Origin: Candidatus Binatia bacterium
GTDB lineage: Bacteria; Desulfobacterota; Binatia; Bin18
Assembly (NCBI GenBank): GCA_951812575.1
Contig: OX638322.1
Span: 1,673,925 to 1,737,924 of the forward strand
Direction of reading: 5' to 3'
DNA: 64,000 nucleotides
Shown: in pieces, positions 1 to 8,651 of the stretch
How the letters are laid out: each line of letters opens with the position of its first letter
Position numbering within the stretch: the first letter of the stretch is position 1
Made by a program: the position numbers and the translations under genes
The notes under the pieces: model-generated
Databases searched by the model: none
The model's input: only the letters and a program-made list of their open reading frames with translations
What the model was told of the DNA's origin: nothing

Positions 1-38
1 TGCTGATCTATTTCGGAGGTTTTACCCCAGCAGAAACA

Positions 39-332
39 GTGACTTACAGCGCAAACTGTACCAGCACCGATATGGATACAACGGTACAGGTCCGACAAAG
101 GGGCACGCTGACGTTACCGGCCAGCCTGCGAGAGCGGTACAATATTAAGCTGGGGGATACATTCAGAATTGTCGATCTTGACGGTATCTTAGTCCTGACT
201 CCCATGGTCCCCATGGTGCCCGAATTGGCGCGAGAGATAGAACGCGCTCGGATTGAGGCTGATCTCAGCGTCGAGGATATGCTTGATTCGCTGCGCGATC
301 AGCGGACCCGATACGTTCAAGAGAGGACTTAA
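39..332 (+). CDS. AbrB/SpoVT-type DNA-binding protein (orphan antitoxin-like)
   Basis: A small protein of the swapped-hairpin AbrB/MazE fold. The N-terminal half carries the usual pattern: VQVRQRGTLTLPASLRE followed by a hydrophobic GDTFRIVDLDG stretch, which in the family forms the DNA-binding beta barrel. The C-terminal half is helical and charged, as in antitoxins that bind a PIN toxin. The start is uncertain: GTG at 39 lies about 18 nt after GGAGGT (15-20), which is too far, while ATG at 72 matches the family N-terminus but has no clear ribosome site. No toxin gene follows; the next gene is pmoB on the other strand. It is either an orphan antitoxin or a simple transcription regulator. The fold is seen with confidence; the role is inferred. 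Confidence 0.75.
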   Translation: MTYSANCTSTDMDTTVQVRQRGTLTLPASLRERYNIKLGDTFRIVDLDGILVLTPMVPMVPELAREIERARIEADLSVEDMLDSLRDQRTRYVQERT

Positions 333-339
333 AGAGGGG

Positions 340-357
340 GCTGCCTGTGGGGGCAGC
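340..357. terminator. Small hairpin between convergent abrB-like gene and pmoB
   Basis: GCTGCC and GGCAGC (6 bp) flank a 6-nt loop in the 52-bp gap between two convergent stop codons. There is no T-tract on either side, so a terminator role is only suggested by position. Confidence 0.35.
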
Positions 358-384
358 GGTGGGTCGATAATGCAGGGCCAGACG

Positions 385-1695
385 CTACTGGCCCATACTT
401 CCAAAATCAATCTGGATGTTGGAATAGACTTCGTTCAGGCTGGAGATATGATCCCACGGGACGCCCAAACCTTCACGGCTGTTTCCCATCATGATGGGTT
501 GCAGATCTTCTCTGGCAAGAGGCTGAGCGTCAGTGAAGACGAGCACGCCGGCCGCGGTGATCTGAGGTTGATCGAACTCGATAAAGCGGTCGGTTTCCCA
601 GATGGCATCCTGCATCGTCAGCGTCAGCATCTTTGTCTCGCCCGGTTGGAAGAGTCCGTCGGGCTCCACCTGCATCGTCGGAATCTCGTTTTGCAAATCC
701 GAATAGAGGTCTTGCGTAGCGGGGTTGATAAAAGACAGATAACTGGTCGTGAACTTGCGTAGGACCACAGCCTGATCCGAAGCGTTTGTGGCTTCAACCT
801 GTATACTCAGGGTGCGCTCGGTGGTGTTATAGCGCAACTCTTTGACCTCGGTCTGGACGGCACTCGGGACCGGGAGGCCGGACAGGTCCCACATTCTGGC
901 GGCTTGGTGTGGAATGATCGGCGGGCGGCCCGAGTTCGTGACCAATAACCCTCCGATAACCACGACCACCAGGACCACACCAAAAATAAGAGACGTTCGA
1001 CGATCAGCGGGCGTGATTTGTTCTTCATCAACCCCGTTAACCAGCAGGGCGTAACGGACGAGCATCGGCCGTCTGGCCCAATAGATAAGCCAGGCCAGCC
1101 CGAGAATCCCAAACGCAATATGCCAGCCGACAACCCGCCCAAACCCGTAATGCTCCAGGTCTATGGTCTCGCCGGTTGCCGGAATCTGTACGGTATAGGA
1201 CGGTGGAGTGTCGCCCGGCACAACGGTGATCCACTTGGCCGGACCCACCAGCCCACCCGTACCGGACAGATTAATCAGCGGGTGGACATGATACCGGCCC
1301 GGCTCGCGCGCCTGGAGAATCATCCTGAAATCGTAAATCTCTCCTAACTCAATATTAAACGCGTTCTGGATAAAACGGCCATTCATCCAGCGTTCGCGTA
1401 CGGCGAGTTTCGGACCCGGCACCAGGACGCCAACCCATGCCAACTCCGGCGTGGTCAGCATGCGCGGCCAGGAGTTCATCGCTCTGAACTTGCCAGTGAT
1501 GGTCATAGTCTCGTTGACCGCGAGCCGCTCGTGCGAGAACTCCACATTGAAGAACGAGATCCCGCGCATGCGGATAAACGGTTCGAGGTTGTGCTCACCA
1601 TGGGCGTGGACAACCGGCGCCTGCATAAACGAGGCCCCGAACACGCACAGGCAGATGAGGCTGACGGCGAGGCAGGCTTTTCCAAGTGGAGACAT
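385..1695 (-). CDS. pmoB: Copper membrane monooxygenase subunit B (PmoB/AmoB family)
   Basis: Periplasmic, copper-binding subunit of the CuMMO trimer, which hydroxylates methane, ammonia or short hydrocarbons. The first about 31 residues are a signal peptide (APVVHA before the cut). The mature chain would start HGEHNLEPF, so the N-terminal His ligand of the CuB site is kept, and RYHVHPL supplies the HxH pair matching His137/His139 of the Methylococcus enzyme. Two membrane helices (around residues 192-212 and 237-256) separate the two cupredoxin-like domains, as in the family, and 436 residues is a normal length. It is the last gene of pmoCAB, 15 nt after pmoA. Family assignment is firm; the natural substrate cannot be read from the sequence. 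Confidence 0.95.
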   Translation of the reverse strand: MSPLGKACLAVSLICLCVFGASFMQAPVVHAHGEHNLEPFIRMRGISFFNVEFSHERLAVNETMTITGKFRAMNSWPRMLTTPELAWVGVLVPGPKLAVRERWMNGRFIQNAFNIELGEIYDFRMILQAREPGRYHVHPLINLSGTGGLVGPAKWITVVPGDTPPSYTVQIPATGETIDLEHYGFGRVVGWHIAFGILGLAWLIYWARRPMLVRYALLVNGVDEEQITPADRRTSLIFGVVLVVVVIGGLLVTNSGRPPIIPHQAARMWDLSGLPVPSAVQTEVKELRYNTTERTLSIQVEATNASDQAVVLRKFTTSYLSFINPATQDLYSDLQNEIPTMQVEPDGLFQPGETKMLTLTMQDAIWETDRFIEFDQPQITAAGVLVFTDAQPLAREDLQPIMMGNSREGLGVPWDHISSLNEVYSNIQIDFGSMGQ

Positions 1696-1710
1696 GAATG
1701 CCTCTACCAG

Positions 1711-2454
1711 TCAGGTTTGGCGCAGGACTTTCCGCATCGGCATAATGCCGAGCAGTTTCCCCAAGCCGATACCAATCCAATACATAAAGGTGCAGGCGAT
1801 ACCGGCCATTAATATGCTGATCCAGATACGCTGGCCCAGGAAGGCTTGCAGCGTACCTTCATCAATCCGGCGTAAGTATTCCGGGGTCTGGGGGCGGATG
1901 AAGTAATAGCCCATCAAATCGGCAATGGTGAAGGTCTTGCCAAACAGCGTCACCGGCTGCAGGAAGGGCATGAGCATCAGCCAGTTCACCGGATAAAAGA
2001 GAAAACCCCATAAAAACCCACCAATCAGACTCGTCACCAGATAGCTGCGTGACCAAAAGAGAATCAGGTCAAGCGCCAGTGCCATGGGAATCGTTGTGGC
2101 CGGCCAGATAAAATTAATCGGATAATACTCCATGCTGTAAAAGCTGAAGATCCGACTCAGCCAAGCTCCGACCAAGACGAACACCGCGGTAAACGTGGCC
2201 CCCAGCGGCAGGCGCAGATAGTACCAGGCCAGATAGTGGCCCACCGCAGTCACCAACAGAGCGGAGCTCGGGCCGGCGATCGGCCACCACAGCTTGTCTT
2301 TCCAGTCCACCCAGAAATCCCAGTCACCCATATAGAGCATACGACTGACATGGGGGATCACGGTGAAGAAGCCGATCAGGGCCAGGAGCAGGATGACATC
2401 AAAGACCTTGGCCATCCGGTGCTGGCCAAGCGCAGCAAGCTCTTCGGCCTTCAT
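1711..2454 (-). CDS. pmoA: Copper membrane monooxygenase subunit A (PmoA/AmoA family)
   Basis: Integral membrane subunit of the CuMMO, 247 residues, the standard family length. It carries GDWDFWVDWKD near residue 43, the segment targeted by the widely used A189 environmental primer, and YYFIRPQTPEY near residue 190, matching the conserved C-terminal periplasmic loop. Six to seven hydrophobic helices are visible. A good ribosome site (GGAGAGG) sits ahead of the ATG. It lies 79 nt after pmoC and 15 nt before pmoB. Sequences like this are used to place CuMMOs among the methane, ammonia and hydrocarbon clades. This one does not read like a canonical methanotroph or nitrifier copy to me, but that needs a tree. 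Confidence 0.96.
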   Translation of the reverse strand: MKAEELAALGQHRMAKVFDVILLLALIGFFTVIPHVSRMLYMGDWDFWVDWKDKLWWPIAGPSSALLVTAVGHYLAWYYLRLPLGATFTAVFVLVGAWLSRIFSFYSMEYYPINFIWPATTIPMALALDLILFWSRSYLVTSLIGGFLWGFLFYPVNWLMLMPFLQPVTLFGKTFTIADLMGYYFIRPQTPEYLRRIDEGTLQAFLGQRIWISILMAGIACTFMYWIGIGLGKLLGIMPMRKVLRQT

Positions 2455-2533
2455 TGTTTTTAACCTCTCCCGAGGCCCGCCCCTTCCTGAACACCTTGCG
2501 TTACGGCAGTCCGCCGGTAGACGAGTCGGTAGC

Positions 2534-3385
2534 CTACGATGAGGCCTTTGCCTCGGTTGACGCCTGCTGGGCTATTTCTCCCAGGTTTTCAAAGATGCGT
2601 GGCACGGTCTTAAAGAGCAGCGCAAACCCAGCAAAAAAGAAATACGTCGCCCAGGCAAACGGCCAATGGTAGGGCTGCACAAACAGTTCTTCGGTAATCC
2701 AGCTTGAGTGTCCCAGTTCATTAAACGCCACATTAGCGAACAAGAACCAGCCGCCGGCCGGAAACAGCAGATAGCAGATGGGTATGCCTTTGCCCCCCTC
2801 ACCCACATAGAGATAATGTAAACGGTTATAGGCGTACCAGGAGCTGACGCCAGTCATGATGATCAACATGGGAAAGGTATAGAAGAAGAGCGGAATGTGG
2901 CTGGGCGTAAAGGCCGTATCGCGCACCACAATTTGGTGCCACACGGCGTCTTGCTCGGCAAAATAGCTGACCCCAAAGCCAAACATGGCCGCCACCGCGA
3001 CCGTAGCCCACAGCTTCCCGATGTGGTTGAGCTCGTGCTCGGGGTCAATGCGCCCCAGCTCTTTTCTCTGAAGGGCACAGGTCTGACAGGGTTTGCGATA
3101 GGCCGTAAAGCCGATGATGGCGGCGGCGATAAGGACGATCCACTCGACGTACAGCAGACCCAACCAATACGTCGCAAACTCGGGTGTCGTCGCGTCCATA
3201 CCAACCGGGAACCACCACTCGCCCTGCCACAGCCTGATGAGAAACAACGACAGCAGCCCCAGGCCGCCGCCTATGACCAGAAAGCGCACGAACGGCATCT
3301 CGCCGTGCGCCGTTTGGTCGTGCTTGATTTCCTCTATCTGGACGGCCTGACTTTCGACTGAGGCTGACATAGACGTTGCTGCCAT
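2534..3385 (-). CDS. pmoC: Copper membrane monooxygenase subunit C (PmoC/AmoC family)
   Basis: Membrane subunit holding the CuC/CuD site thought to be catalytic. EQDAVWHQIVVRD followed by TPSH gives the Asp-x3-His-x12-His ligand triad seen in characterised PmoC proteins. Several membrane helices are clear. I chose the ATG at 3385 because GGGAGGGATC lies 6-8 nt upstream; an upstream in-frame start (3439) would add 18 residues with no ribosome site. A CQTC pair plus a charged loop (about residue 100) between helices is a local peculiarity. First gene of the C-A-B operon, the usual CuMMO order. No methanol dehydrogenase or other methylotrophy gene is adjacent. Confidence 0.95.
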   Translation of the reverse strand: MAATSMSASVESQAVQIEEIKHDQTAHGEMPFVRFLVIGGGLGLLSLFLIRLWQGEWWFPVGMDATTPEFATYWLGLLYVEWIVLIAAAIIGFTAYRKPCQTCALQRKELGRIDPEHELNHIGKLWATVAVAAMFGFGVSYFAEQDAVWHQIVVRDTAFTPSHIPLFFYTFPMLIIMTGVSSWYAYNRLHYLYVGEGGKGIPICYLLFPAGGWFLFANVAFNELGHSSWITEELFVQPYHWPFAWATYFFFAGFALLFKTVPRIFENLGEIAQQASTEAKASS

Positions 3386-3528
3386 AGAAGATCCCTCCCG
3401 TACATTATCATTCAGCCCCGAGCGTCCTGTGGTGGACAACCCCGGAACAACAATAAGGCTGTGTGTGGAATAGCCCCTCTTACCACATATCCTCCAAAAT
3501 ATGCAAACAGGGCTTTGAGTTCTGTCTC

Positions 3529-4683
3529 TTACTGATTATGCTCCTCGGCCTCAAACACTCTCGGCTCATGCCAGCGGCGGCTGACGAGCAGTTTCCCGGC
3601 GCGGTGCCGTTTCTTGCGGAAGCCCAACAGGTGAAAAATTTCCATCACAAACCAGCGGGCAATGCGTGGCTCGACAATCAGGGTCGCGGCTTGGTTCGGG
3701 TGGCGGCGTACTCCGGGCAGCAGCGGTAAGAGTCGCTCAAGCCGGAGGCGGCGCAGCCATACCGCGAGGCGCAACCAGAACCACCGCACTGTTCTGACCA
3801 GGAAAAATCCGTCCTCGCCTTGGCCCTGATAGAGGGGCATCAGGATCTGTCCGGACTCCTGAGCCCGAATCTGGCCGTGACGGTCATGGGCCAAGAGCTG
3901 GCCCCGCCTGACCGGCTGGAAGTTCGTGAAGCCGGGTTCCATCACAAAGTCGTCTCCGGCTTGGAGCAGATGGTGGTAACGGATTTCCAAGACCGGCTGT
4001 TCGGGCGGCGTCTTTTCGGGCGCGTCCTGGGACCGGAGACAGCCGGCGGTTGTCAGGACGCTCCAGATGGCCGCAATATGGTTCTCCACTGCGCTTGGCG
4101 AAGCGTGCTGTCCGCCTTCAAAACCGATGACGACATGTCCCTGCTCGCTCAGATAATTCAGCAGCGTGCCCTCCAGCTGTTCTTCCAGGCCGAGAATGAC
4201 CGGGGCCTGAAGACCGGACGCAAAGCGACGGTTGGGCAGGCTATCGCCAATCACCACAAACGGCTGACCCTCGGCAGAGGTGGTGTGCAGGTCGAGAAAA
4301 ACCGCCGGTCCCTGGCGCTGGGCCAGCGCTATTTCCATTACTGCCAGCAGCTCCCGCCGCTCCTGCTCCTCCGAGGTCGGCTCAACGCATCGCTCCCTCA
4401 TCCCTTGGAGGCGCTCAGACACCCACAGCCGGTTGAAATCCTCATCAATATACCGGCAGCCGCGCGCCAGAGCGGCGCGGTTTCCGGTGAGCGCAAGCAG
4501 CCTGCCTCGAAAGGAGGGACGCCGGGTGTGTAAACTGTGCAGCACCTGCTGCAAGGCAAACACCCCGGCCGGCTCATTGCCGTGCATGCCGCCAATACCA
4601 ATCACGAGCGGTCCGGCCGCATCGCCGCCATAACTGCCGAGCAGGCGGGGAAAGTTGGGGGACTGTGTGGGTGGGTCGGGCAT
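3529..4683 (-). CDS. Succinylglutamate desuccinylase/aspartoacylase-type M14 zinc hydrolase
   Basis: Belongs to the AstE/AspA branch of zinc carboxypeptidase-fold enzymes, which cut N-acyl amino acids or C-terminal residues. GMHGNEPAG (residues 32-40) gives the His and Glu zinc ligands and FLDLHTT gives the third ligand; DEDFNRLW and GFEGGQH are further family motifs. At 384 residues it is longer than usual: after about residue 310 there is a basic, Trp/Arg-rich tail (VRWFWLRLAVWLRRLRLERL) that may touch the membrane. Its ATG overlaps the stop of the upstream GCS2-CBS gene (TGATG), so the two are translationally coupled. An amide ligase coupled to an amide hydrolase suggests a shared acyl-amino-acid or glutamyl substrate. 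Enzyme class sure, substrate unknown. Confidence 0.85.
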   Translation of the reverse strand: MPDPPTQSPNFPRLLGSYGGDAAGPLVIGIGGMHGNEPAGVFALQQVLHSLHTRRPSFRGRLLALTGNRAALARGCRYIDEDFNRLWVSERLQGMRERCVEPTSEEQERRELLAVMEIALAQRQGPAVFLDLHTTSAEGQPFVVIGDSLPNRRFASGLQAPVILGLEEQLEGTLLNYLSEQGHVVIGFEGGQHASPSAVENHIAAIWSVLTTAGCLRSQDAPEKTPPEQPVLEIRYHHLLQAGDDFVMEPGFTNFQPVRRGQLLAHDRHGQIRAQESGQILMPLYQGQGEDGFFLVRTVRWFWLRLAVWLRRLRLERLLPLLPGVRRHPNQAATLIVEPRIARWFVMEIFHLLGFRKKRHRAGKLLVSRRWHEPRVFEAEEHNQ

Positions 4684-6599
4684 CAGTCCTTCCGGGCCGA
4701 CCGTTCAAGCAGACGGGCCGTGAGCGTCAGGATGTCATGCTCGGTCACGATCCCGATCAGCCGCTCGTCCTTGGCCACCAGCAGAGACGCGCTTTTTTCC
4801 TGTTGCATCCGGGCGACCGCTTCTACGAGCGGTGTCTCGGGTGGAAGCGTCAGCGGCTTTGACTGCATGATCGCCCCGACCGGGATCGGCTCGCTCTCCG
4901 CCTGCTGGAGTGACGGCGCACAGTGACGCAGGACCTCAAAGCACGAGATCAAGCCGACCAGCTTGCCCTGGTCGTCCTCAACCGGGATATGCCGAATCCG
5001 TTTCCAGTCCATCAGCTTGGCCACCAAGTCTATGGGTTCGTTGGGATGGACAGTGAACAGATCGGTCGTCATACATTCTTCAATACGCAGGGCGTGCACC
5101 TTCTCACTCCAGCCTTCTTCAACCTGGGCCAACGGCCATTCATGCACCGGGCTTCCCGCCCATTGCCTGCGGGCGGTAGCCGCGGTCAGCGCGCTCAGCC
5201 GCGCCGCCTGGGTGTCAGTCTCCCGCATGTCTGCCAATGAGCGCAAGAGCCAGGACGAACCGGTCTGGCCGACCGTGACCCGTTGTTCGATCACGCCCAG
5301 GTACCGCTCAATGTCCGCAGGGTTCAGCCCTGCGGTGCGGAGTCCGTGCCGGGCCAGCGGTAATAAGTCCTGGCGAATCAGGTCACGGGCGAGCACAACC
5401 TGCCCGTCGAGCCAGGTAAACTGGGCCTCAAGCCCCCTCTGAGCCGCGGCCAGAAAATTGATTTCCGCGTTGTGGAAGGGCATTTTTTGAGCAATATCAC
5501 CATAGGTTTGTTGCCCTCCTCGGAGCAGACCGAGGAAAAAGGCGGCGTTCGCGACCTCATCCACAACACTTGGACCGGCTGGCAGGACGCGGTTCTCAAT
5601 ACGGATATGGGCCTTCCCCCCTCCGATGCCAAAGCAACCCCTATTCCAGCGATATACCGTTCCGGTATGGAGACGCAGGGCTTGTAATTCGGGCAGCCCG
5701 CCCTGTTCCAGTAAGCGCAGGGAATCTTCCTGCGATGGCGTTCCGATCAGGACGCGAAAACGGGCCAAATCTTCCTGGATGAGATCGAGTATCGAGTGGT
5801 CTACCCACTGCTGACCGAAGCTCACCCGTGGCGCCCGCTCACGCAGATGAGTGCTGGCGCGGCGGGTATCAACAGATTGTTGAAACAGTGGAATCCGCGT
5901 CTCGCGCCACAGCCGGCGGCCAAACAGAAGCGGCGAGTTGGCGGCCGCGGCCAGGAGCGGGGCCGTTATGGCCTGGGCGATATTATAACACCGAGGAAAC
6001 TCGGCTGGCTCGACTTGGTAGTGGACCTGAAAACTGGTACAGCCCGCTTCCAGCATGACCGAGTCATGCTTGAGGTTCAGCTCATCCGCGCCCTTGAGCT
6101 GGAACTCGTAATCGTCCCCGCGGATTTGGGTGAGCACGGTATTCAGCATCCGGTAGCGCGGCTTGGGAGTCATATTGGTCAGCGCCAAGTCAGACTTGCG
6201 CAGCGTCGGCAAAATCCCACTCAGGACCACCTCGGCCCCACACTGGTGAGCGGCGGCCCGTACTGTGGCGAGTGAGCGGTTGAGTTGGTCCTCAAGCTGA
6301 CTCAGGCAGTCTGCCTCAAATACGAAGGGGTCCAGATTGATCTCCAGGTTAAACAGCCCCAACTCCGTGGTGTAATGGGGGTCATCGATCCGCTCCAGGA
6401 TATCCAGCGCACGCGGCGCCGGATGCCAGGCGGCATCCACCAAAAACAGTTCTTGTTCAGCCCCAATCCGGTGGACCCCGGATTCGACTAGGCCGGTGTC
6501 GAGCATGTGTTCCAGCGCGCGGATATCGCGCAGGAGATGGGCGATAAAGCGACGGAGTTGGCCTGAATCAGTATCGCGCAGTACGTCTTGATTTCCCAC
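4683..6599 (-). CDS. GCS2-type glutamate-cysteine ligase-like protein with C-terminal CBS pair
   Basis: Residues about 20-480 match the carboxylate-amine ligase (GCS2, YbdK-like) family, which joins an amino acid to a glutamyl carboxylate using ATP. GAEQELFLVD opens the fold, and LGLFNLEINLDP and GCTSFQVHYQV are typical of the active site. Residues about 495-635 hold two CBS motifs (MTTDLFTVHPNEPIDL and IMQSKPLTLPPETPL), a module that senses adenine nucleotides. The start is GTG with a GAGGGA site upstream. A ligase with its own nucleotide sensor is unusual among characterised glutathione-type ligases. Coupled to the downstream M14 hydrolase gene. Product unknown; a glutathione-like thiol is possible but not shown. 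Confidence 0.85.
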   Translation of the reverse strand: MGNQDVLRDTDSGQLRRFIAHLLRDIRALEHMLDTGLVESGVHRIGAEQELFLVDAAWHPAPRALDILERIDDPHYTTELGLFNLEINLDPFVFEADCLSQLEDQLNRSLATVRAAAHQCGAEVVLSGILPTLRKSDLALTNMTPKPRYRMLNTVLTQIRGDDYEFQLKGADELNLKHDSVMLEAGCTSFQVHYQVEPAEFPRCYNIAQAITAPLLAAAANSPLLFGRRLWRETRIPLFQQSVDTRRASTHLRERAPRVSFGQQWVDHSILDLIQEDLARFRVLIGTPSQEDSLRLLEQGGLPELQALRLHTGTVYRWNRGCFGIGGGKAHIRIENRVLPAGPSVVDEVANAAFFLGLLRGGQQTYGDIAQKMPFHNAEINFLAAAQRGLEAQFTWLDGQVVLARDLIRQDLLPLARHGLRTAGLNPADIERYLGVIEQRVTVGQTGSSWLLRSLADMRETDTQAARLSALTAATARRQWAGSPVHEWPLAQVEEGWSEKVHALRIEECMTTDLFTVHPNEPIDLVAKLMDWKRIRHIPVEDDQGKLVGLISCFEVLRHCAPSLQQAESEPIPVGAIMQSKPLTLPPETPLVEAVARMQQEKSASLLVAKDERLIGIVTEHDILTLTARLLERSARKD

Positions 6600-6766
6600 T
6601 CGTATCCCTCGGGTCTGGGTCCCTCACCGGTCTCGAATGCGGTAGCGTATGTTATATGTCGGAAGAGCGGAGGCATAGGGTGTCTGGTAACAAAAAGACA
6701 GGGCGTGCGGCGGTCACGACCGGCCGTTCCCCTGAGTACGCGCACCGCACATAGGAACTAGCGACA

Positions 6767-7135
6767 ATGGCGAGCAAAGGCCGACCTTTTCGAACCGTCT
6801 CTTTCGAGGGTTTTGAGATTCTGGTGGGCAAAGGGGACGCCCAGAATGACCGGCTGACCTTCGAGGTTGCGGAGCCGGAAGACTTCTGGCTGCACGTGGT
6901 CAACTTTCCCGGTAGCCACGTTGTGGTACGCAATCCCGACCGGCTCGCCGCACTGCCGCCCGCGGTCTTGATGCGTGCGGCCCGGCTGGCGGCCTGGCAT
7001 TCCAAGGCGCGCGGCAGCCGGGGCAAGGTGGAAGTTCATCTCTGCCGGGCCGCGGACGTGTCTCAGCCGCCCGACTTTCCCCCCGGCAAGGTGCTGCTGC
7101 GTCGTTGGCAGAGCCTGAAGGTTTATACTCTATAA
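6767..7135 (+). CDS. Stand-alone NFACT-R (DUF814) domain protein
   Basis: A 122-residue protein that is only the NFACT RNA-binding domain found at the C-terminus of RqcH/Rqc2/FbpA proteins, which act in ribosome quality control. Typical features are GFEILVGKGDAQND, DFWLHVVNFPGSHVV and the closing GKVLLRRWQSLKVYTL. There is no NFACT-N or coiled-coil part, so it cannot recruit tRNA as RqcH does by itself. In the family such short forms are thought to bind tRNA or rRNA, but the role is not settled. It is divergent from the GCS2-CBS gene upstream. A fragment of a second copy of its 3' end lies at 9851-9934. Confidence 0.85.
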   Translation: MASKGRPFRTVSFEGFEILVGKGDAQNDRLTFEVAEPEDFWLHVVNFPGSHVVVRNPDRLAALPPAVLMRAARLAAWHSKARGSRGKVEVHLCRAADVSQPPDFPPGKVLLRRWQSLKVYTL

Positions 7136-7227
7136 GCCGCCCGACGAGGCATAACGGGGAGTTGAGTAGGGAGCAGAGGAGGGTTTCTGACTGATGACCT
7201 CCGTCCTACTCCTTCTACCTGAGCAGC

Positions 7228-8247
7228 CTAGTTGACCGACTCTAAGACTAAGCCTTGTCGACTCTGCTCCCACACAAACGTAGCGTTCTGGCCCATGTCG
7301 GGAAAGTCGGCAATCGTGCACCTGCCCTCAGCCCCGGTCACAAACTCTGTGTCGAACGCGGTCACCATAAACGTGGATGAATCGACTTCTTCGCCGTTCC
7401 GTATCAGGCGGGCTGTTCTCTCGCCCGGCCCCAAACGGTTCCAGTTGTAGGTGGCGGAAAACCCATTATTGACATCGCCACATACGGACTCTGTGTCCAG
7501 CCGCTCTGTGCCCTGCAAAACCGTCATGGTCTCGATGACACCATCCGCGTCACTGAATTCCACCGCCAGCTCTCCACCCAAGCACGACCAGCCCGATATC
7601 AGCCCAATACCGCTCACGTTTGTACCAGTGCCGGGGATTCCAAGCCTAACGTCATCCGGTGGAGCACCGCCGGCAAGCGTAATGTCTCCCGCCGTGTTCC
7701 CACTGAACGTACCAGAAAAGGTCGTCGTATAGGTAAAGGTTGAGGTTAGCGTAGAGTTCCCTGTGGCAGCCGCATACATACCCGTACCGCCAAAGATATT
7801 GGATTCCGTCCGCGCGGTTGCTGTACAGCCCACGACGATATTGTTGTTTGCATCAAAGCACGAAAGTGGCAGACAGGACGTGGCATCAACGACTGGTGCC
7901 CATACTACCCCATCGCCGTCCTCACTCTGGCAATCGCTCCAGCCGCGAACGAGGCTGAACTCAACGCCATCGCAGTTGCCCGATGGGGCAGGGGCAAGCT
8001 GATATTCAACGAACGAAGAGCACTGGCTTGCCCCGGCGAGGGTAGTATAGCCAGATGATAAAAATTGAGTCCCGTGAAGCCCATCCCCGTTCGAATCAGT
8101 GTTCAGGACGACCCAGAATTGCCCCGAGTCCTGTCCCGTAAACGATGTCGCCCCGACCGAACTCGCAGCGAGAGCGATTACCATGAGTGCGGCTCCTAGT
8201 GCTGCTGTCCCGGTGCGGACCATGCCTCTTTTCCTTCTTTTAATCAT
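7228..8247 (-). CDS. Secreted protein of unknown function
   Basis: 339 residues with a long basic n-region and a signal peptide ending near SSVGATS. The mature chain is rich in Gly, Ser, Thr and Asp with several Cys that could form disulphides (CSSFVEY, CLPLSCFD, CLGGELAVEF, CGDVNNGF). The middle part (around residues 140-200) is a Thr/Gly-rich beta-type stretch. The C-terminal 130 residues look like a distinct domain: WSCLGGELAVEFSDADG, then RLDTESVCGD, then TYNWNRLGPG. I do not recognise a named family. A surface-exposed or extracellular beta-sandwich protein is the most I would infer. The MITE at 8291-8600 lies directly upstream. Confidence 0.7.
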   Translation of the reverse strand: MIKRRKRGMVRTGTAALGAALMVIALAASSVGATSFTGQDSGQFWVVLNTDSNGDGLHGTQFLSSGYTTLAGASQCSSFVEYQLAPAPSGNCDGVEFSLVRGWSDCQSEDGDGVVWAPVVDATSCLPLSCFDANNNIVVGCTATARTESNIFGGTGMYAAATGNSTLTSTFTYTTTFSGTFSGNTAGDITLAGGAPPDDVRLGIPGTGTNVSGIGLISGWSCLGGELAVEFSDADGVIETMTVLQGTERLDTESVCGDVNNGFSATYNWNRLGPGERTARLIRNGEEVDSSTFMVTAFDTEFVTGAEGRCTIADFPDMGQNATFVWEQSRQGLVLESVN

Positions 8248-8290
8248 ACTGCTGTCTCCTTTCTCTCCTTCTTTCTCATCGAGAATTTAT

Positions 8291-8600
8291 GGTAGTGTCT
8301 CGGTTTGAAAAATTTTGACCAGGACAAACGAGACTGTCCATCTTCTCCCCTTCCCTCTCAGCCAGCGGGTCCTCCTCTCGGCGCCCGTGCCCTACGCGCA
8401 CGCGCGCACAGGGGGCCACGGGCCCTCCCTATCAGACTGCCCGCTGGCTGTACATAGTAAAATTATGAGGGCGGACGGCCCGGCTCCACCAGCAGCGCTC
8501 CAGGCGGGAGCGGAGCGCTACTCGAACCGCCGGGGCTCGGACGGGAGGGAAGGGGGGGGCCGAACGCGGAGGAGAAAGAAATTCAAAGTGAGACACTACC
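8291..8600. mobile_element. IS630/Tc1-type MITE (non-autonomous element) upstream of XRE gene
   Basis: GGTAGTGTCTCGGTTTGAA at the left end is answered by TTCAAAGTGAGACACTACC at the right end. The inverted repeats GTGTCTC...TTTGAA are bounded by TA on both sides, as expected for IS630/Tc1-mariner insertion. There is no transposase inside. The interior contains one copy of the 171-bp dispersed repeat (8339-8509). A second pair of the same ends is at 22895-23038. Confidence 0.75.
8339..8509. repeat. Dispersed repeat, copy 1 (171 bp, inside the MITE)
   Basis: Aligns without gaps to 22357-22527 at roughly 92% identity by eye. It contains an inverted pair CAGCCAGCGGG (8359-8369) and CCCGCTGGCTG (8440-8450) around a GC-rich palindromic core (GCGCACGCGCGC), so it could fold as DNA or RNA. 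Function unknown. Confidence 0.8.
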
Positions 8601-8651
8601 CTTATATTGTGTTATGGGGACTGTTCCGGCCCTGTACTTTTAAGAAAAGGT

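Noticed and set aside
385..3385. Calling the CuMMO an ammonia monooxygenase or a methane monooxygenase
   Set aside because: Subunit motifs fit the whole family and no diagnostic partner gene (hao, mxaF/xoxF) is in the window, so the substrate is left open.
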